NCBI GenBank assembly: GCA_027924645.1
Contig: BSBN01000039.1
Coordinates: 24,154,001 to 24,218,000, forward strand
Reading direction: 5' to 3'
DNA: 64,000 nt
Source of the DNA: Cunninghamia lanceolata
Taxonomy: Eukaryota > Streptophyta > Pinopsida > Cupressales > Cupressaceae
This document shows, piece after piece, positions 11,912 through 23,105 of the stretch. Numbering within the stretch: position 1 is the first letter of the stretch; each line of letters starts with the position of its first letter. The notes beneath the pieces are model-generated. The model was not told the origin of the DNA. It saw only the letters and a program-made list of their open reading frames with translations, and ran no database searches. The translations under genes and the position numbers were made by a program.

Positions 11912-12401
11912 TGTTAGAGTGAATAATTTATCTATTCACTATAGCTTAAATGTACTTAGGTTGATGAGGTTAGACAACATCTTTTCTAACTGAATGTGCA
12001 ACCTTTTAGAGGTTAGAGGTACCTACTTGTTTGGTAAACCTCATGTACATACCTTTTGAGGTTGGAAGACTTTCCATCTAACCACAAAAGGGACTTTGTA
12101 GACATCCAACACTTGTCACACAAGGTTGTTGGTTTGCACACTCTAAGTGATCCAAAGGTTGACACCTTATAGGACACTTGTCATCTTGTTTGAGCAACAT
12201 CACGGGGTACTTGTCAATCCACATGCAAGGTGGATTTCCTCTTCCACGCCTATATAATGAGGCATTCTCATGTAAATTTGTAAGTGAGATCAATATAAGT
12301 TTATGCTCATTCGGTTCATCAATTTCTCAATCTCTATTTATCGATTTCCATATTGTAAGAGTGTTGATCAAGTTGCAAAGAATCCTTGGCTAACTCCAAC
12401 A
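11912..12401 (+). repeat. TRIM-like LTR 2 (complete)
   Basis: 490 bp, TGTTAG to CCAACA, preceded by a G-rich purine tract and followed by a truncated primer site. Confidence 0.85.
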
Positions 12402-12599
12402 TGGTATTTTATTGTAAAATAATTGATTTTTTTCCCCTAACCAATTTTTTTGCAAAAAAAAAGCAAATTTTTTTAAGAAAAATCAACTTTTGAAGGAGAT
12501 TTTGCATTTTTTGGCCAATTTGGGCAATTTTTTTGTACAAAAACATTTTTTTTTGCAAAGAGCAAATTTGTGATCTCCCCAAGTATCACTTAAGGGGGG

Positions 12600-13095
12600 T
12601 GTTAGAGTGAATAATTTATCTATTCACTACAGCTTAAGTGTACTTAGGTTGATGAGGTTAGACAACATCTTGTCTAACTGAATGTACAACTTTTTAAAGG
12701 TTATAGGTACCTACTTGTTTGGTAAACCTCATGTGCATACCTTTTGAGGTTGGAAGACTTTCCATCTGACCTCAAAAGGGATTTTGTAGTCATCCAACAC
12801 TTGTCACACAAGGTTGTTGGTTTGAACACTCCAAGTGATCCAAAGGTTGACAACTTATAGGATACTTGTCATCTTGTTTGTGCCACATCATGAGGCACTT
12901 GCCAATCCACATGCAAGGTGGATTGCCTCTTCCATACCTATATAATGAGGAATTCTCATGTAAATTTGTAAGTGAGATCAATATAATTTTATGCTCATTA
13001 GGTTCATCAATATCATCAATTTCTTAATCTCTATTTATCAATTTCCATATTGTGAGTGTTGATCAAGTTGCAGAGAATCCTTGGCTACTTCCAAC
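12600..13095 (+). repeat. TRIM-like LTR 3
   Basis: About 496 bp, opening TGTTAGAGTG and ending TTCCAAC, with the final A of the expected end replaced. LINE B sequence follows. Confidence 0.8.
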
Positions 13096-13259
13096 CAAGA
13101 AGACCCAAAGAATTTGGACAACAAAGGAAGGTTCAAGACCATAGGATGGGGACCTTCATCAAGGTAGAAGATTTGGGAGACAATAAAGTTAATCTATAGA
13201 GGAAGAAGGGCGAGGAAGGGTGGTACTAGAGAGGATAGAGACTTGACCAAGAACCCAAG

Positions 13260-14510
13260 AATTGGATCCCAAAGGATGAAGAGGTGGTAACAGGAGAAAA
13301 TAAGATTCCACTACAAACTGGAAAACCGATAAGCTATAAACCTTTTTTTCTTAGATTCAATTAAACTCCTAGATTTGGTGTCATGCCTCAAGGAGCATGC
13401 CTTTTTCATGAAATGGGAGGCCAAATTGCCTACTAGGGAAAAAGTGCAAAAATGGTGTGAAAGAAATTGCCCCACACCTCAAGAAGCGTGCCTTTTTTCA
13501 TGAAATGGGAGGCTGAATGGCTGGTTAGGGAAGAAGTGCAAAAATTTTGGAAAAGAAACTGGGGGATTGAATCCTTGCCCATAAGGTTTTTCCTAGTTGA
13601 ATACCCATCTGAAGAAATAAAATAGAAAATACTCACTTGAGTGGATCCCTCATGATGGAGGGGTTGGTTTTTACACAACATAATGGTAATTGAATTTCAA
13701 TCTGGTCACTCACAAAATTTCAAAAAGCCCTATGTGGATTCATCTATATATCTCCTAACTGAATATTAGGATACAAAAATTTTAGAACTTATTGGGGAAC
13801 ATATTGGGTCCTTCATCATGATAGATGAACAAATAGAATTAGGTGAATTCAGAATGTATGACAGAATTTGTATTTTAAATGATCTAGAGGCCCCCTTTTG
13901 GAGGAATTGGGGATTCAATCAGAGTTGGGGACATGGAGGCAGAAGGTTAAAGAAGAGATGGAGCCTATTAGGTGCAAAATTTGCAACATAGTGGGACATA
14001 GTACCATTAATTGCAAGAAAGGGAAGCCAAATGTGAAGGAGAATGATGTGGAGACACTTGAAAATAGTTGCAAGGAAGAGAGGGCTAATGATAGAGATAT
14101 TATGGAGTAGAATTTGCAATCCCTAGAAAAGGCAGAAAGAGGGATAAAGATAACATAAACAAAATTGAATATAGGTGAAGAGGAAGTTAGGAATGAGTAA
14201 AAAGGCCCCAACATTAGGGAAAAGGTGTATTGGTTCTAAATCTTAATGATCAACTGAAGGTAGATCTAGTGAAAGGAAAGCAGGATACCTCAAATAGTCA
14301 ATCCATCCCCCTGATAGAGGAGGAAAAACAAGAGCGGAAGAAAGGAGGTAAAGCTCTATAAGGAAATCAAAATGAGAATTCAAGAGAAGGTAGTGTGCTT
14401 GTTAAGTTGATTGACTTGGAGTGCATTTACAATGATGACTTAGAGTCAAATGATTTTCTAGAAGAAGAAACACATATATTTAAGGATAGAGTGATTAGCC
14501 AAATTGAATC
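13260..14510 (+). pseudogene. LINE B ORF1 (DUF4283-like, CCHC zinc knuckle), decayed
   Basis: The translation shows LKEHAFFMKWEAKLPTREKV and, after a tandem duplication of about 85 bp (13385-13450 repeated at 13470-13540), KRAFFHEMGG. FFLVEYPSEE, PYVDSSIYLLTEYWDTK and IDEQIELGEFRMYDRICI follow. This is the usual order in plant LINE ORF1 proteins: a DUF4283 RNA-binding-like domain, then a linker. A zinc knuckle CKICNIVGHSTINC (C-x2-C-x4-H-x4-C) follows at about 13976-14020, then an acidic Lys/Glu-rich tail. The 70-codon open segment 13898-14110 is the only long uninterrupted part. Frame changes and stops make it a pseudogene. Confidence 0.75.
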
Positions 14511-14649
14511 AACAAAGAATAAAGTGAAGACATGAGACAAGAGTGGGAGAGGAAGGAGATCCAAAATGGAGAAGTTGCAAATAGCAGGCAATGCAAAGGG
14601 ATAGAGAAAGCTAAGAAGAAGGAAGGGTAGTACCCTTCCCAAGGAACCA

Positions 14650-16619
14650 TGAGGCTCATAACATGGAATATTAGGGGCCATAATGCCCCTAACAAGAGGT
14701 GCAATATTAAGCATCTCATGGAGACATCAAGTCCTAAAATCACCTTATTACATGAAACTAAGATGCAAGTGGCCAAGTGCCAAGATATTTTTTAAAACTA
14801 GAGAAATAAGAAATGTTGTTGTGAAAGTGTGGTGGGTGTTTCTAGTAGTCTAGGAGTGATTTGGGATGTAAATATGGTGGAGATAGAGTTATTGAGTAGC
14901 AATCAATCCTAGTAGACCTTTTCAGCTCAATACATATCATGGAATTTAAAGTTTATTCTGATTAAATGTATATGGTCCTACCAGCAATACGTAGAAAGTG
15001 ATGGTTTAGCAGCAAATCTTCTTAGTTATATAGGCAAGGCCTGAAGACCTATTCATCATGGGGCGGAGGGACTTTAATTCTATAAGTGAGATTGTAGACA
15101 AGAAAGGGGGTGTGGGCATTCTCACATGAGCCTAGATAGATTTTCAAAATTTTATTGGTGGTAATGCACTAATTGACTTGATTATGAAAAATGAAAGATT
15201 TACTTGGACAAATAGGAGGGCAAGATTCACAAACATTGCAAAGAGATTAGACAAGTTGTTCCAAGGAAATTGGATGGCTCTACCCCATCTGCAAGAAAGT
15301 TTAATGCACTACCAATATCAACATCTGATCATTTCACTATTATGTTGAACTTCTTCTCTGATAGGTCACCAAAAAAGCGTCCCTTTAGTGGTTGAGGGAC
15401 CCTAAACTTGAAAAGAAGATGGAAGGATGGTGGAATGAGGTGAGAATTTAGAGAGGATTGAGACTATTTCAATTCCTTAAGAAACCTTTAGTCATTAATG
15501 AAAAGCTAAAGGAATGGAATAGAGGAAACTTTAAGAACATCTTTGAGGAAAAACTTTGGTTGGAGTCAGAATTGGTAGAACTCAATGAGAAAGTAATCAG
15601 GTATGGGATGTTCTAGGTAGACTATCCAAGGGAAAAAGCACTGAAGGAAGATCTTTCTAAAAAAATTTTGAGAGAGGTTCAAGTGTTTTGGAGACAACAA
15701 TCCAGAGAGTGTTGGTTGAAGGATGGAGATAGGAATACAAAATACTTCCACATGTCAACTAAAATAAGGACAAATCAGACTAGGATCACAAAGATTAAAA
15801 ATAGTGAAGGATTTATTGTGTAGGAAGAGGAAGAGATAGGGAAGGTGGGAGTGAATTATTTCAAGGCACTGTTGAATCAAGGAGGACCTATGGACATGGA
15901 TAACAGAGAGGCAGTGTTGAACAAATTGTCGTGTTTGATAAGTGAGGAACAAAATGACTAGTTGAAGAAGCCTTTTTCAAAGGAAGATATCCAAATGAGC
16001 CCAGATAAGGTGCCAAGAATGGATGGCTTCTACAAAAAATTATGGAGCATCATAGCAAAGGACCTAGTGGGCTCAATAGAGGAGGCTCAGAAAAAAGGTA
16101 CAATGCTCAAAGACTTAAATAACACATTCCTTGCCGATGATGGCATGGTTCGGTGGTTAAGTCGCTCAAGATGTAGTGGCGGCCACCAGAGTTCAAACCC
16201 CTGCTGGGCCAACGAGCTCGCAAGGCTTTACGCCTTCGCTGGGCCAATGAGCTCGCGGGTTTGAAGTGTTCTTCCTAGGGGATGAAGTCCCCTAGTTGTG
16301 GCCTCACCAGTTCATTGCTCCAGGCAAAAGCATTCGCGTGGAGCGGGAGGGCGTGTCGCACCAGCGTCGCCGGCCACGTTAAAAAGTTTACCAGGCGCAT
16401 TTTTTTTTAAAAAAAAAAAAATAACACATTCCTAGTCTTAACTCCAAAAATGAATATTGTAAACATAATGGAAGATTTTAGACCTATCTCTTTATGTAAT
16501 TATGTGTAGAAAATAATTGCCAAGGAAATGGAAAATAGAATAAAAGAAGTTCTTCCCTCCCTCATATCCGAACAGTAGAGTGGTTTCACCCCCATTAGAT
16601 CAATCATAAAGGGCCTAAT
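14650..16619 (+). pseudogene. LINE B ORF2, endonuclease and N-terminal RT, decayed
   Basis: The endonuclease start MRLITWNIRGHNAPNKR at about 14650 is the canonical opening of plant L1 ORF2. RRDFNSISEIVDKKGG near 15065 follows, together with the SDH motif in the segment SDHFTIMLN near 15330. The linker before RT reads WLKDGDRNTKYFHMST near 15720, a near-universal plant LINE motif. RT begins with MSPDKVPRMDGF (about 16000), then FRPISLCNYV and IIAKEMENRIKEVLPSLISEQ split by stops. The frame is broken by indels and stops, and then cut at 16619 by the Tat element within the SIIKGL segment of RT. It resumes at 33409. Confidence 0.8.
16132..16418 (+). mobile_element. tRNA-derived SINE inserted in LINE B
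   Basis: This is a GC-richer island flanked by the 15-bp duplication AAATAACACATTCCT (16117-16131 and 16419-16433). The head is tRNA-like: a box-A-like TGGTTCGGTGGTTAAG near 16145 and a box-B-like AGTTCAAACCC near 16190, giving an internal RNA polymerase III promoter. The body contains one full and one partial copy of a ~35-bp module beginning GCTGGGCCAACGAGCTCGC. It ends in T-run plus A-run just before the right duplication. It interrupts the LINE ORF2 at NNTF, and removal rejoins the LINE frame. A related copy lies at 37103-37450 on the other strand. Confidence 0.9.
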
Positions 16620-17683
16620 TGTTACTAGAAAACATGGAGATAATATCAATAATCAATAATAACCCAATAACTCAATAGAAATTGAAATAATCAAGATTCA
16701 AACACAAAGAACGATACCTTGCAAATCTTAGTATTTCATGGCTTCCATTGTTCACCTATGTCAAATTGATCTTTCATATGAATGAAGCCCTCAAAAGGTG
16801 TACTTCCTTGTTTTTTTCTTCAATATGACAATAGATAATGGCTATGATAGTTCTTGCAATGAAGAGGATCTTCAATACAATGCAAATGGTGATGATGGTG
16901 ATAGTTGATCGTAAGCTATGAAAGGATTGGTGCCAAAGGTGCGCTGTGATTCCTGCAGAGTAAGTTTATAAAAGCTTGGATGAATGAAATGGAGGAATAG
17001 GGTTGTACTTATAGACTTGTGAGAGAGAAGATCAATGGTGTAGAATGAATAAGAAGATCAACGATTGAGGAAATTTGAGAGGATGTGCATGAATAGGAAG
17101 AGGACAAGTGTCCAAGCTTCTTCATGCACTAGAGGAGTTAACAGAATAGATTGAAGAGTTAACTGAATTAATTAATTAGTTACAGAAAAGACTAACTAGT
17201 TAACTGATTTGATTTATGAGTTAACTAATTGGAACTAGAGGATAAATAGGACATGTGGGTGAGGGAACAATTAATTAAATATTAAAATATTTAATTACAT
17301 GTGCAGATGTACTAATTGAATTATTTTTGGTGTTAATTCAATTTTTAGAAGAGATAGACAACTTAAATAAATGTTTGATTTATTTAAATATAGAGGATAG
17401 TTTAAGTTTAGAAGAATTTAATTAAATAATTATGCATTATTTAATTTAGAATGACTTTGGAATTTAGAAGACTAAATTAAATAATTTGGTATTATTTAAT
17501 TTAGAGTGACATTAGAAGAATTTTGGAAGATTTAATTAAATAAATGATTTTATTTAATTTTGTGGAAGAATGTGAATCAAATAAATAAATTGATTTATTT
17601 ATTTATTGATAGAGGAATTTAAAGTGGAATAAACATTTAAAATATTTATTTAGATAGAGTAATGTCTTTCTTAGGTGTATACA
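16620..17683 (-). repeat. 3' LTR of the Tat element
   Basis: Direct repeat of 32346-33403. It has one 8-bp insertion near the left end and several single-base indels relative to its partner. The right part is dominated by AATTAAATAA-type strings. Confidence 0.95.
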
Positions 17684-17697
17684 TTTTGCCCCTCTTT
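17684..17697 (-). other. Polypurine tract of the Tat element
   Basis: In element sense the sequence is AAAGAGGGGCAAAA, directly before the TGTATAC start of the 3' LTR. Position and purine content are as expected for plus-strand priming. Confidence 0.85.
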
Positions 17698-17972
17698 GAT
17701 GCAATGTATTTTATCACATTGCTTCAAAGAATAAAAATTTTTGATAATGATACATGCCCCAGTTTGCCCCTAGTATAGGTTTAATGATGGTAGGATGCCC
17801 CCTCGGGAGATTGGACTGGAAGAAAAATTTGAGGGTGTGAGATGGACAATCTCACGATGAGGAAGGTTGAATGGCTAGGCTGGGGTGAAGAAAATAGGTT
17901 ATGGCTTGAAAAGATAGAGAAAGGGTACGGATAGTAGGCTAGGTCGCCACATAGCTAGTTAGGGTTGCAAGT

Positions 17973-17984
17973 CTATATATAGAA
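17973..17984 (+). promoter_or_regulatory. TATA box of the antisense PMD gene
   Basis: CTATATATAGAA lies about 100 bp before the ATG at 18081 on the plus strand, opposite to the element's own transcription. It is outside the LTR, so it would be a promoter internal to the element. No TATA-like sequence of this quality occurs elsewhere in the 17700-18080 interval. Confidence 0.6.
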
Positions 17985-18155
17985 GTCAGGTCCACAATTC
18001 TAGTCATTTGCACACTTGTCACTTGGAGAGAGATACTTGGAGCTTTGTAGAGCGTAGGAGCTAGAGCAATCAACAGAGATATGGATATTCCACACAAGGA
18101 GCACTGGTTTGAGAGGGTTCGACAATTTGGATGGCCAATAGAGGCAGAACCCCTG

Positions 18156-18749
18156 GTACGTATGTCAAAAAACATAGGCTACAGGCATTTATGATTGTAA
18201 TAAATACTTGTTAAAGGTAGGTGAGTATATGCGCCAACTTACGTTTCAACACATTTGCTGTCTGAAACTGTGCATTTGTTATAATTCAACGCATTTAGGT
18301 CATCTTTCAATGCATTTGTTACTTCTACGCATATGTATGCCATTCTGTGCATCTGTTATAGTTCGACGCATGTAAGTTTTCTTGTGGCACATATGCCAGT
18401 TATGTGCATCTATCATGCAGAGTTCAGTATATATTCTGAAATAGTGCATTTGTTTAGTTTGGCTACGCATCTGCTAGATGTTCCGCATTTGCTCTAATAC
18501 TGCGCAAATGCTACCTAGAACGGTGCATTTGCTTAGGATAGTCAGTTACTTAGTGAAATTGACTCGATTGGCATATTGATCGATGAGACAATTGATAAGT
18601 GATCTCTAAGATTAATAGAATCTAGACGAGAGATGATATGCTTAGTTTGATCAATTTGATATGTTAAGTAAGTGATTTTGATAGGTTTGATAGTTGAGTA
18701 GGTTTGCATTGATATAGTTATGGTTGATGCACTACTTTGTTGATTGTAG
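18156..18749 (+). other. Putative intron of the PMD gene, carrying a ~20-bp motif array
   Basis: Donor GTACGTATG and acceptor TTGATTGTAG join two coding segments in phase 0 (EAEPL to EDISD). Between about 18250 and 18535 the intron contains some 14 degenerate copies of a motif close to TGCGCATTTGYT with roughly 20-bp spacing. The same motif, in inverted orientation, fills parts of the gag leader. Confidence 0.6.
18250..18535 (+). repeat. ~20-bp motif array 1 (TGCGCATTTG type)
   Basis: Examples read ACACATTTGCT, TGTGCATTTGTT, CGCATTTAGG, TGTGCATCTGTT, CGCATCTGCT, CGCATTTGCTC, TGCGCAAATGCT and GTGCATTTGCT, with variable 7-10 bp spacers. The unit is too degenerate for a young satellite but too regular for chance. 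Confidence 0.75.
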
Positions 18750-20747
18750 GAGGATATTTCTGACACTCTCATGTTGTGGGAGAAGTTCCCTGTTACGATG
18801 CGGCGATGACACATACTGACAGAGATAGATCAGATAATGCTTGGTGCTCTTGGTTTGGACTATGTGTGCTTCATGCCCGAGGTTGGTGCGGACCTCAGTT
18901 TACTGACTTCTATGGTGGAGTGCTTCCATAGTGAGGATGGGACATTCCACCTCCCCACTGGCAAGATCACAGTTACTTTGGAGGATGTCTATAGGATCAT
19001 GCACCTTCCTATAGTAGGGGAGAAGGTAGAGTATGACCCGTAGTGCGACGCCGGGCTAGACGAGTGTAGACATGTGTTTGACGATCCTACCATAGCTGGG
19101 TCAGTTATCAGCTAGCAAGATATGCATGACTATTACAACTATTTCCCAGGGATTGTGGTTGGTTTGATAAGAGGTGATGTATGCCCCGATCAAAGATCTC
19201 ATGGCTTTCCTATTGGCTAGGGTAGGACATTAGAGAGGATACTTACTAAGGGTACCCACTTTTATTGGGGTGTCTGTGTTCTTGTACACCTCTACCATGA
19301 CATGCATCAGGTGGTATACCTTGGAGTAGCTAGTCTATCGGTAGGAGTATCTTTGCTTCAGTTCTGGGCTTGGGAGCATATCGTAGTGGCACCGCCCATT
19401 TATACTTTTCACAGACAAAGGGGTGAGCCATACTCATATGGGTATGCAGGTGTACTTTCTCAGCACAGGCTAGGGAAGTTGGAGTACTGGCGACATCAGC
19501 TAGATAATGTAGATGCAGTTGTGTGGCGACCATACATAGAGTGTGAGGTATGGGATGATGAGGTTGATGAGATGCCTTATGTGATTCAGATGCAGTGTTT
19601 GATTGGTCAGACTCTACACATACTGGAGAGGCACATATTCACCCATGTTATACGTTAGTTTGGTTAAGTTCAAGGTATGCTACAGGGATAGGCCCTTTTT
19701 GCGAGGACTTGGGCAGAGTGGAGGAGATGGGGACTATTGGCTTCCTATGAGGAGGCTAGGATGGACTTTTTGCAGATACCCTATCAGGCATGGCTGATGA
19801 GGAGGGAGATAGTGGATGCTGGGATGACTCGAGACTATGAGGATTGGTTTGTAGCACACCCATTCCCTAGGTATTCGGGACTAGGAGAGCTAGCTCCTCG
19901 CCTAGAGGAGGTGGATTCAGAGGAGGAGGATGGAGATAGACAGAGGAGACAATGGAGGAGGAGGAGGGGTGGAGATGGCAAAGGCCAAGGAGACGGTCAA
20001 GGAGGGGTCCGAGGAGATGGAGGAGACGATGGAGGTGATGGCCAACTGAGATAGTGGCAGAGAGTGGGGAAGGCCCCACCCCAACAGGAGGCATAGTAGG
20101 TGCAGGCAACACCAACAGTGGCACAGTAGGTACAAGTTCCACCACAGCAGGTGGTATAGTAGGTATAGGTACCTCAGGCACCTAGTTAGCCTGACCTGCA
20201 GCAATAGGTGTAGGGTGATACAGTAGGCCTACTATGAGGCCATGTTAGACAACTGAGAGCCTAGTTAAGAGTCATAGAGGCGCGGAGATATGGAGATACA
20301 TGAGTTATTGCTGGCATCACTACAGAGAGAGATGCCTCCCTGGCCAGGGTACAGGGATTGATAAGGGAGAGAGACCTAGCATTGGCTAGGGTGCAGGCCC
20401 TGACAGCAGAGATGGATGCGGCTATAGCTGCCCTGGGCACAGATACAGCCACAACATTTCTTGTTACACAGGTGACACAAGCTCAGGCCTAGGTTACATA
20501 GGTGATGGGAGAGTTGGCCACTACTAGAGCATAGACTCAGTACTACATAGGCTTATATCATGGGGTAGTGCCAGTAGATGAGAGGGCACTAAGCTATAGG
20601 AGCCAGTCAGTGGTTGTGTCCTCGTGGAGGGCTAGTGGTTCATGGTCTGCAGCTTCGAGCATGGGCCCATAGCAATCAGGGATAGGTTGAGGTAGAGGAG
20701 AGGGAGAGGGTAGTGTTGGGAGCAGCATCCCATGCCAGCAAGGTTAG

Positions 20748-23105
20748 TTGAGATTTTGGATAGATTTTTGCTTTGTACACACATATTTTGACGGCTCATG
20801 GATAGCCAGATTATGTATACATCACTTTTCATTGCATAGCTACTAAGACATGTATCATTATTATTTTGATGTATGTATACACCCTTTGTGATTAGACTCA
20901 TGGATGATGCACTGATATTGTATACTTGGACATTTTTATGTGTATGATTATACATGATGAGGCAGATATGATGGCCTACGTGCATGTTTTATATTTATGC
21001 GATGATCATGGATGCACTCTATTTGTTATGCTTATATGTTATGCAAATGTTTTTGGTATCTAATGTGCAACACTTGTTCTGCAAATGAAATGGTATGAGA
21101 TGATTACTGACAGCTATGTTTTTTATGGTTTTCTGATGAGATACTATGTATGCATCTATGTTATGTTGTGACAAATGTATATGGATGATTTGAATGCACC
21201 TATATGTATGCAAATGATTTAATCAAGTTAATGACTATCTCACCTAATATGAAATGCAAAATGATACTATGCTTTTATTATTCCTATATGTATGCAAATG
21301 ATTCTAAATGTTCACACTCTCTGATGAGCTAATGCAGACATTATAACGATAGCTATGTTTTGTGATTTTTTTGGTTAATGCAATGTTATGGTGACTTATG
21401 CATCTAAATGATAACACTATATGCCAACATGATCTAAATGTTTATTATGCATTTTATGCAACGATACTATATGATGACCAACCTATTCATGATATGCTAT
21501 GTTTTTGCTATGTCCAAGTGTACTCAATCAATGTAGAAGAGACTTTGACAATGATAGATAAAAATTTGATTGATAGAAGAAAATGTGAATGAAGGAATCA
21601 CAAGCTTTTATTCGTAAATAGTGGTACCTTGCCCAAAATATTTATTATGGATGGTATATGAAATGTAATTGGATGCGCATCGATGCAAATTGTCATCTTA
21701 ATATTGAAAGTACTTTGAAGTGCTTTATTTCATCATTGGGTGATTTTTTGTTATTTTTTGTGTTCTTAACATGTAAGAAAATACAAGCATCTAGGTATAA
21801 TTGAACCAAGATGACCTGAGTATCCCTTACATGGATTTTGATATAGCAAGCTAATACAAGCATCAAGTCAAAATTGAATCTAGATGACCTAAGTATCTCT
21901 TGTGTGTCAACAAACAAGGATTATACCTGTTTTGTGTTTAGACCTTTGATGTCCTCGATGATCATTATGTTGATCATGTCATTAGACAAGGATTCACATT
22001 ACTAAAGATAAATCCAGAAGCAGCGAACAAAAAAAATAAATATGCCCCCATCATAGCATCTCTAGTTTTTTAGGCATCCTAGAGTAGCATAGGAAACATG
22101 CTAACAAAAATCAAGACTTTGTAACTTAACCTGCTCATAAACACAAAACATTCTTGCATTAGATGTGTCTTCTTTCCATAATTTAGATAAAATCATTTTG
22201 AGTGTTTAAGTACTTGTTTGTTTTGCCTTGGATAGGTTGATGTCTTGCATCAAAATTTCTGTTTGGAAGCATGCTTTGTTTCACATGTGTGTCTAGTGAA
22301 AGGTATCACAATCCTTATTAGTGCCCTCTTAGAACATGTGGCATTGCAGAATCCAACTCTGTAACAAGGTCGAGGACTTTCCCCCAGTTAGGTAAAGGAT
22401 CAACTTATTATGGATGAAATACTATGAGACACCAAAATGGGCCCTAAGGGAATGACCTAGTGCCTCGGGGGTTCATTGATAAATGGCCTTGCCTAGGTGA
22501 TGATGCAGAGGCAACGTAGTTCAGGGTGAACCTTGTGGACCTAAGACCTAGGTGATGGAAAATTGGATGGACAAAGGGATGAGATGGATGGAATGGATGG
22601 AGAAGGAGCCTTGGGGGTGCATCAATACAAGATGGCCTTGCCTGTGTGAAAAGACAGAGGCGACGTAGTTTGGGGGGACCAAATATTGATGATGGATCTT
22701 ATAATAGGCTGACACTGTGGATAGGGTACTAGATAAACCTTAGGTTGTAAGGCGACAAAGTTGATAGAGTATCAAGCCATGATAGGTTATCATTAGGTGG
22801 TGTTTTATTGTGAAAGGGATATGATTGGATGGTGGAAAACGGTAGGAAGAATGGATGCAAGGCGATGGTTTCCCAAAGATGGAGGAAGCAGTTTGGATTA
22901 TAGAGAGCGCCTGTTTGCCAGGTTTTCACTACTTTGCTTTTATTGCATGAGAGCCAAAATAAACATGACACCTGTTTGCCATGTTTTCATCATGGTATCT
23001 ATCTAAGGTGCCTGTTTACTAGGTTTTCACTAGAAAACAATTTTTTTGTTGTTTTTCTATTTTTTTATTTTTTTTATTTTTTGATGTTTTTGCCCCCCCT
23101 TACAT
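20748..23105. other. 3' spacer of the Tat element, no gene
   Basis: Lies between the end of the PMD frame and the end of integrase. It is rich in ATGCAAATG and TATGTATGC strings at 21000-21500. It holds three imperfect direct duplications: CAAGCATCTAGG / CAAGCATCAAG near 21785 and 21860, TGGCCTTGCCT...AGAGGC near 22484 and 22631, and CCTGTTTGCCAGGTTTTCA near 22910, 22970 and 23008. No coding signature is found on either strand. Confidence 0.6.

Larger units (their letters stand above)
11192..13095 (+). mobile_element. Short LTR element (TRIM-like) in LTR-internal-LTR-internal-LTR arrangement
   Basis: Three copies of a ~490-bp LTR are separated by two very short internal regions (285 and 198 bp). 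The LTR opens TGTTAGAGTGAATAATTTAT and closes TTCCAACA. A primer site TGGTATTAGAGCC follows LTR 1, and a purine tract CTAAGGGGGG or TTAAGGGGGG precedes LTRs 2 and 3. The internal regions are A/T-rich with runs like AATTTTTTTGCAAAAAA and have no coding capacity. Size and content fit a terminal-repeat retrotransposon in miniature. The tandem form implies unequal recombination between LTRs or joint integration. LTR 1 lacks about the first 70 bp, and the right end lies against LINE copy B. Confidence 0.75.
13096..16619 (+). mobile_element. LINE copy B, 5' half (ORF1, endonuclease, start of RT)
   Basis: A plant L1-type non-LTR retrotransposon in plus orientation, interrupted at 16619 by the Tat element and continuing at 33409. 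Parts in order are a DUF4283-like ORF1 with zinc knuckle, an apurinic-type endonuclease starting near 14650, and the N-terminal and finger part of RT. It carries many single-base stops and indels. A SINE is inserted at 16132-16418. The 5' boundary lies against the TRIM-like array and could not be fixed. Confidence 0.85.
18081..20747 (+). pseudogene. Plant mobile domain (PMD) gene, antisense within the Tat element
   Basis: A putative exon 1 (18081-18155) encodes MDIPHKEHWFERVRQFGWPI plus five residues and ends at CTG|GTACGT. A 594-bp intron ends TTGATTGTAG at 18749. Exon 2 (18750-20747) stays in one frame for 666 codons. It reads EDISDTLMLWEKFPVTMRR, then LGALGLDYVCFMP, SLLTSMVECFHSEDGTFHLP and TGKITVTLEDVYRIMHLPIV, a clear plant mobile domain opening. 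Then come SLLQFWAWEHIVVAPP, HRLGKLEYWRHQLDNVDAVV and LIGQTLHILERHIFTHVIR. The tail is acidic, then Arg/Gly-rich, then Gln/Pro-rich, then a coiled coil (ERDLALARVQALTAEMDAAI). PMD proteins occur in host genes and transposons, and host members act in silencing and development. About 25 in-frame stops, nearly all TAG, make it non-functional as read. No frameshift is seen. Splice sites are inferred. Confidence 0.85.

Noticed and set aside
19867..20204. Pro/Leu/Val-rich frames antisense to the PMD gene
   Set aside because: They are the opposite strand of the Arg/Gly- and Gln/Pro-rich part of the PMD frame.
18750..20747. Reassigned or read-through TAG codons in the PMD frame
   Set aside because: Other coding remnants here, including gag and the 237-residue ORF, use the standard code. 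The TAGs fit CHG deamination, so a code change is not needed.
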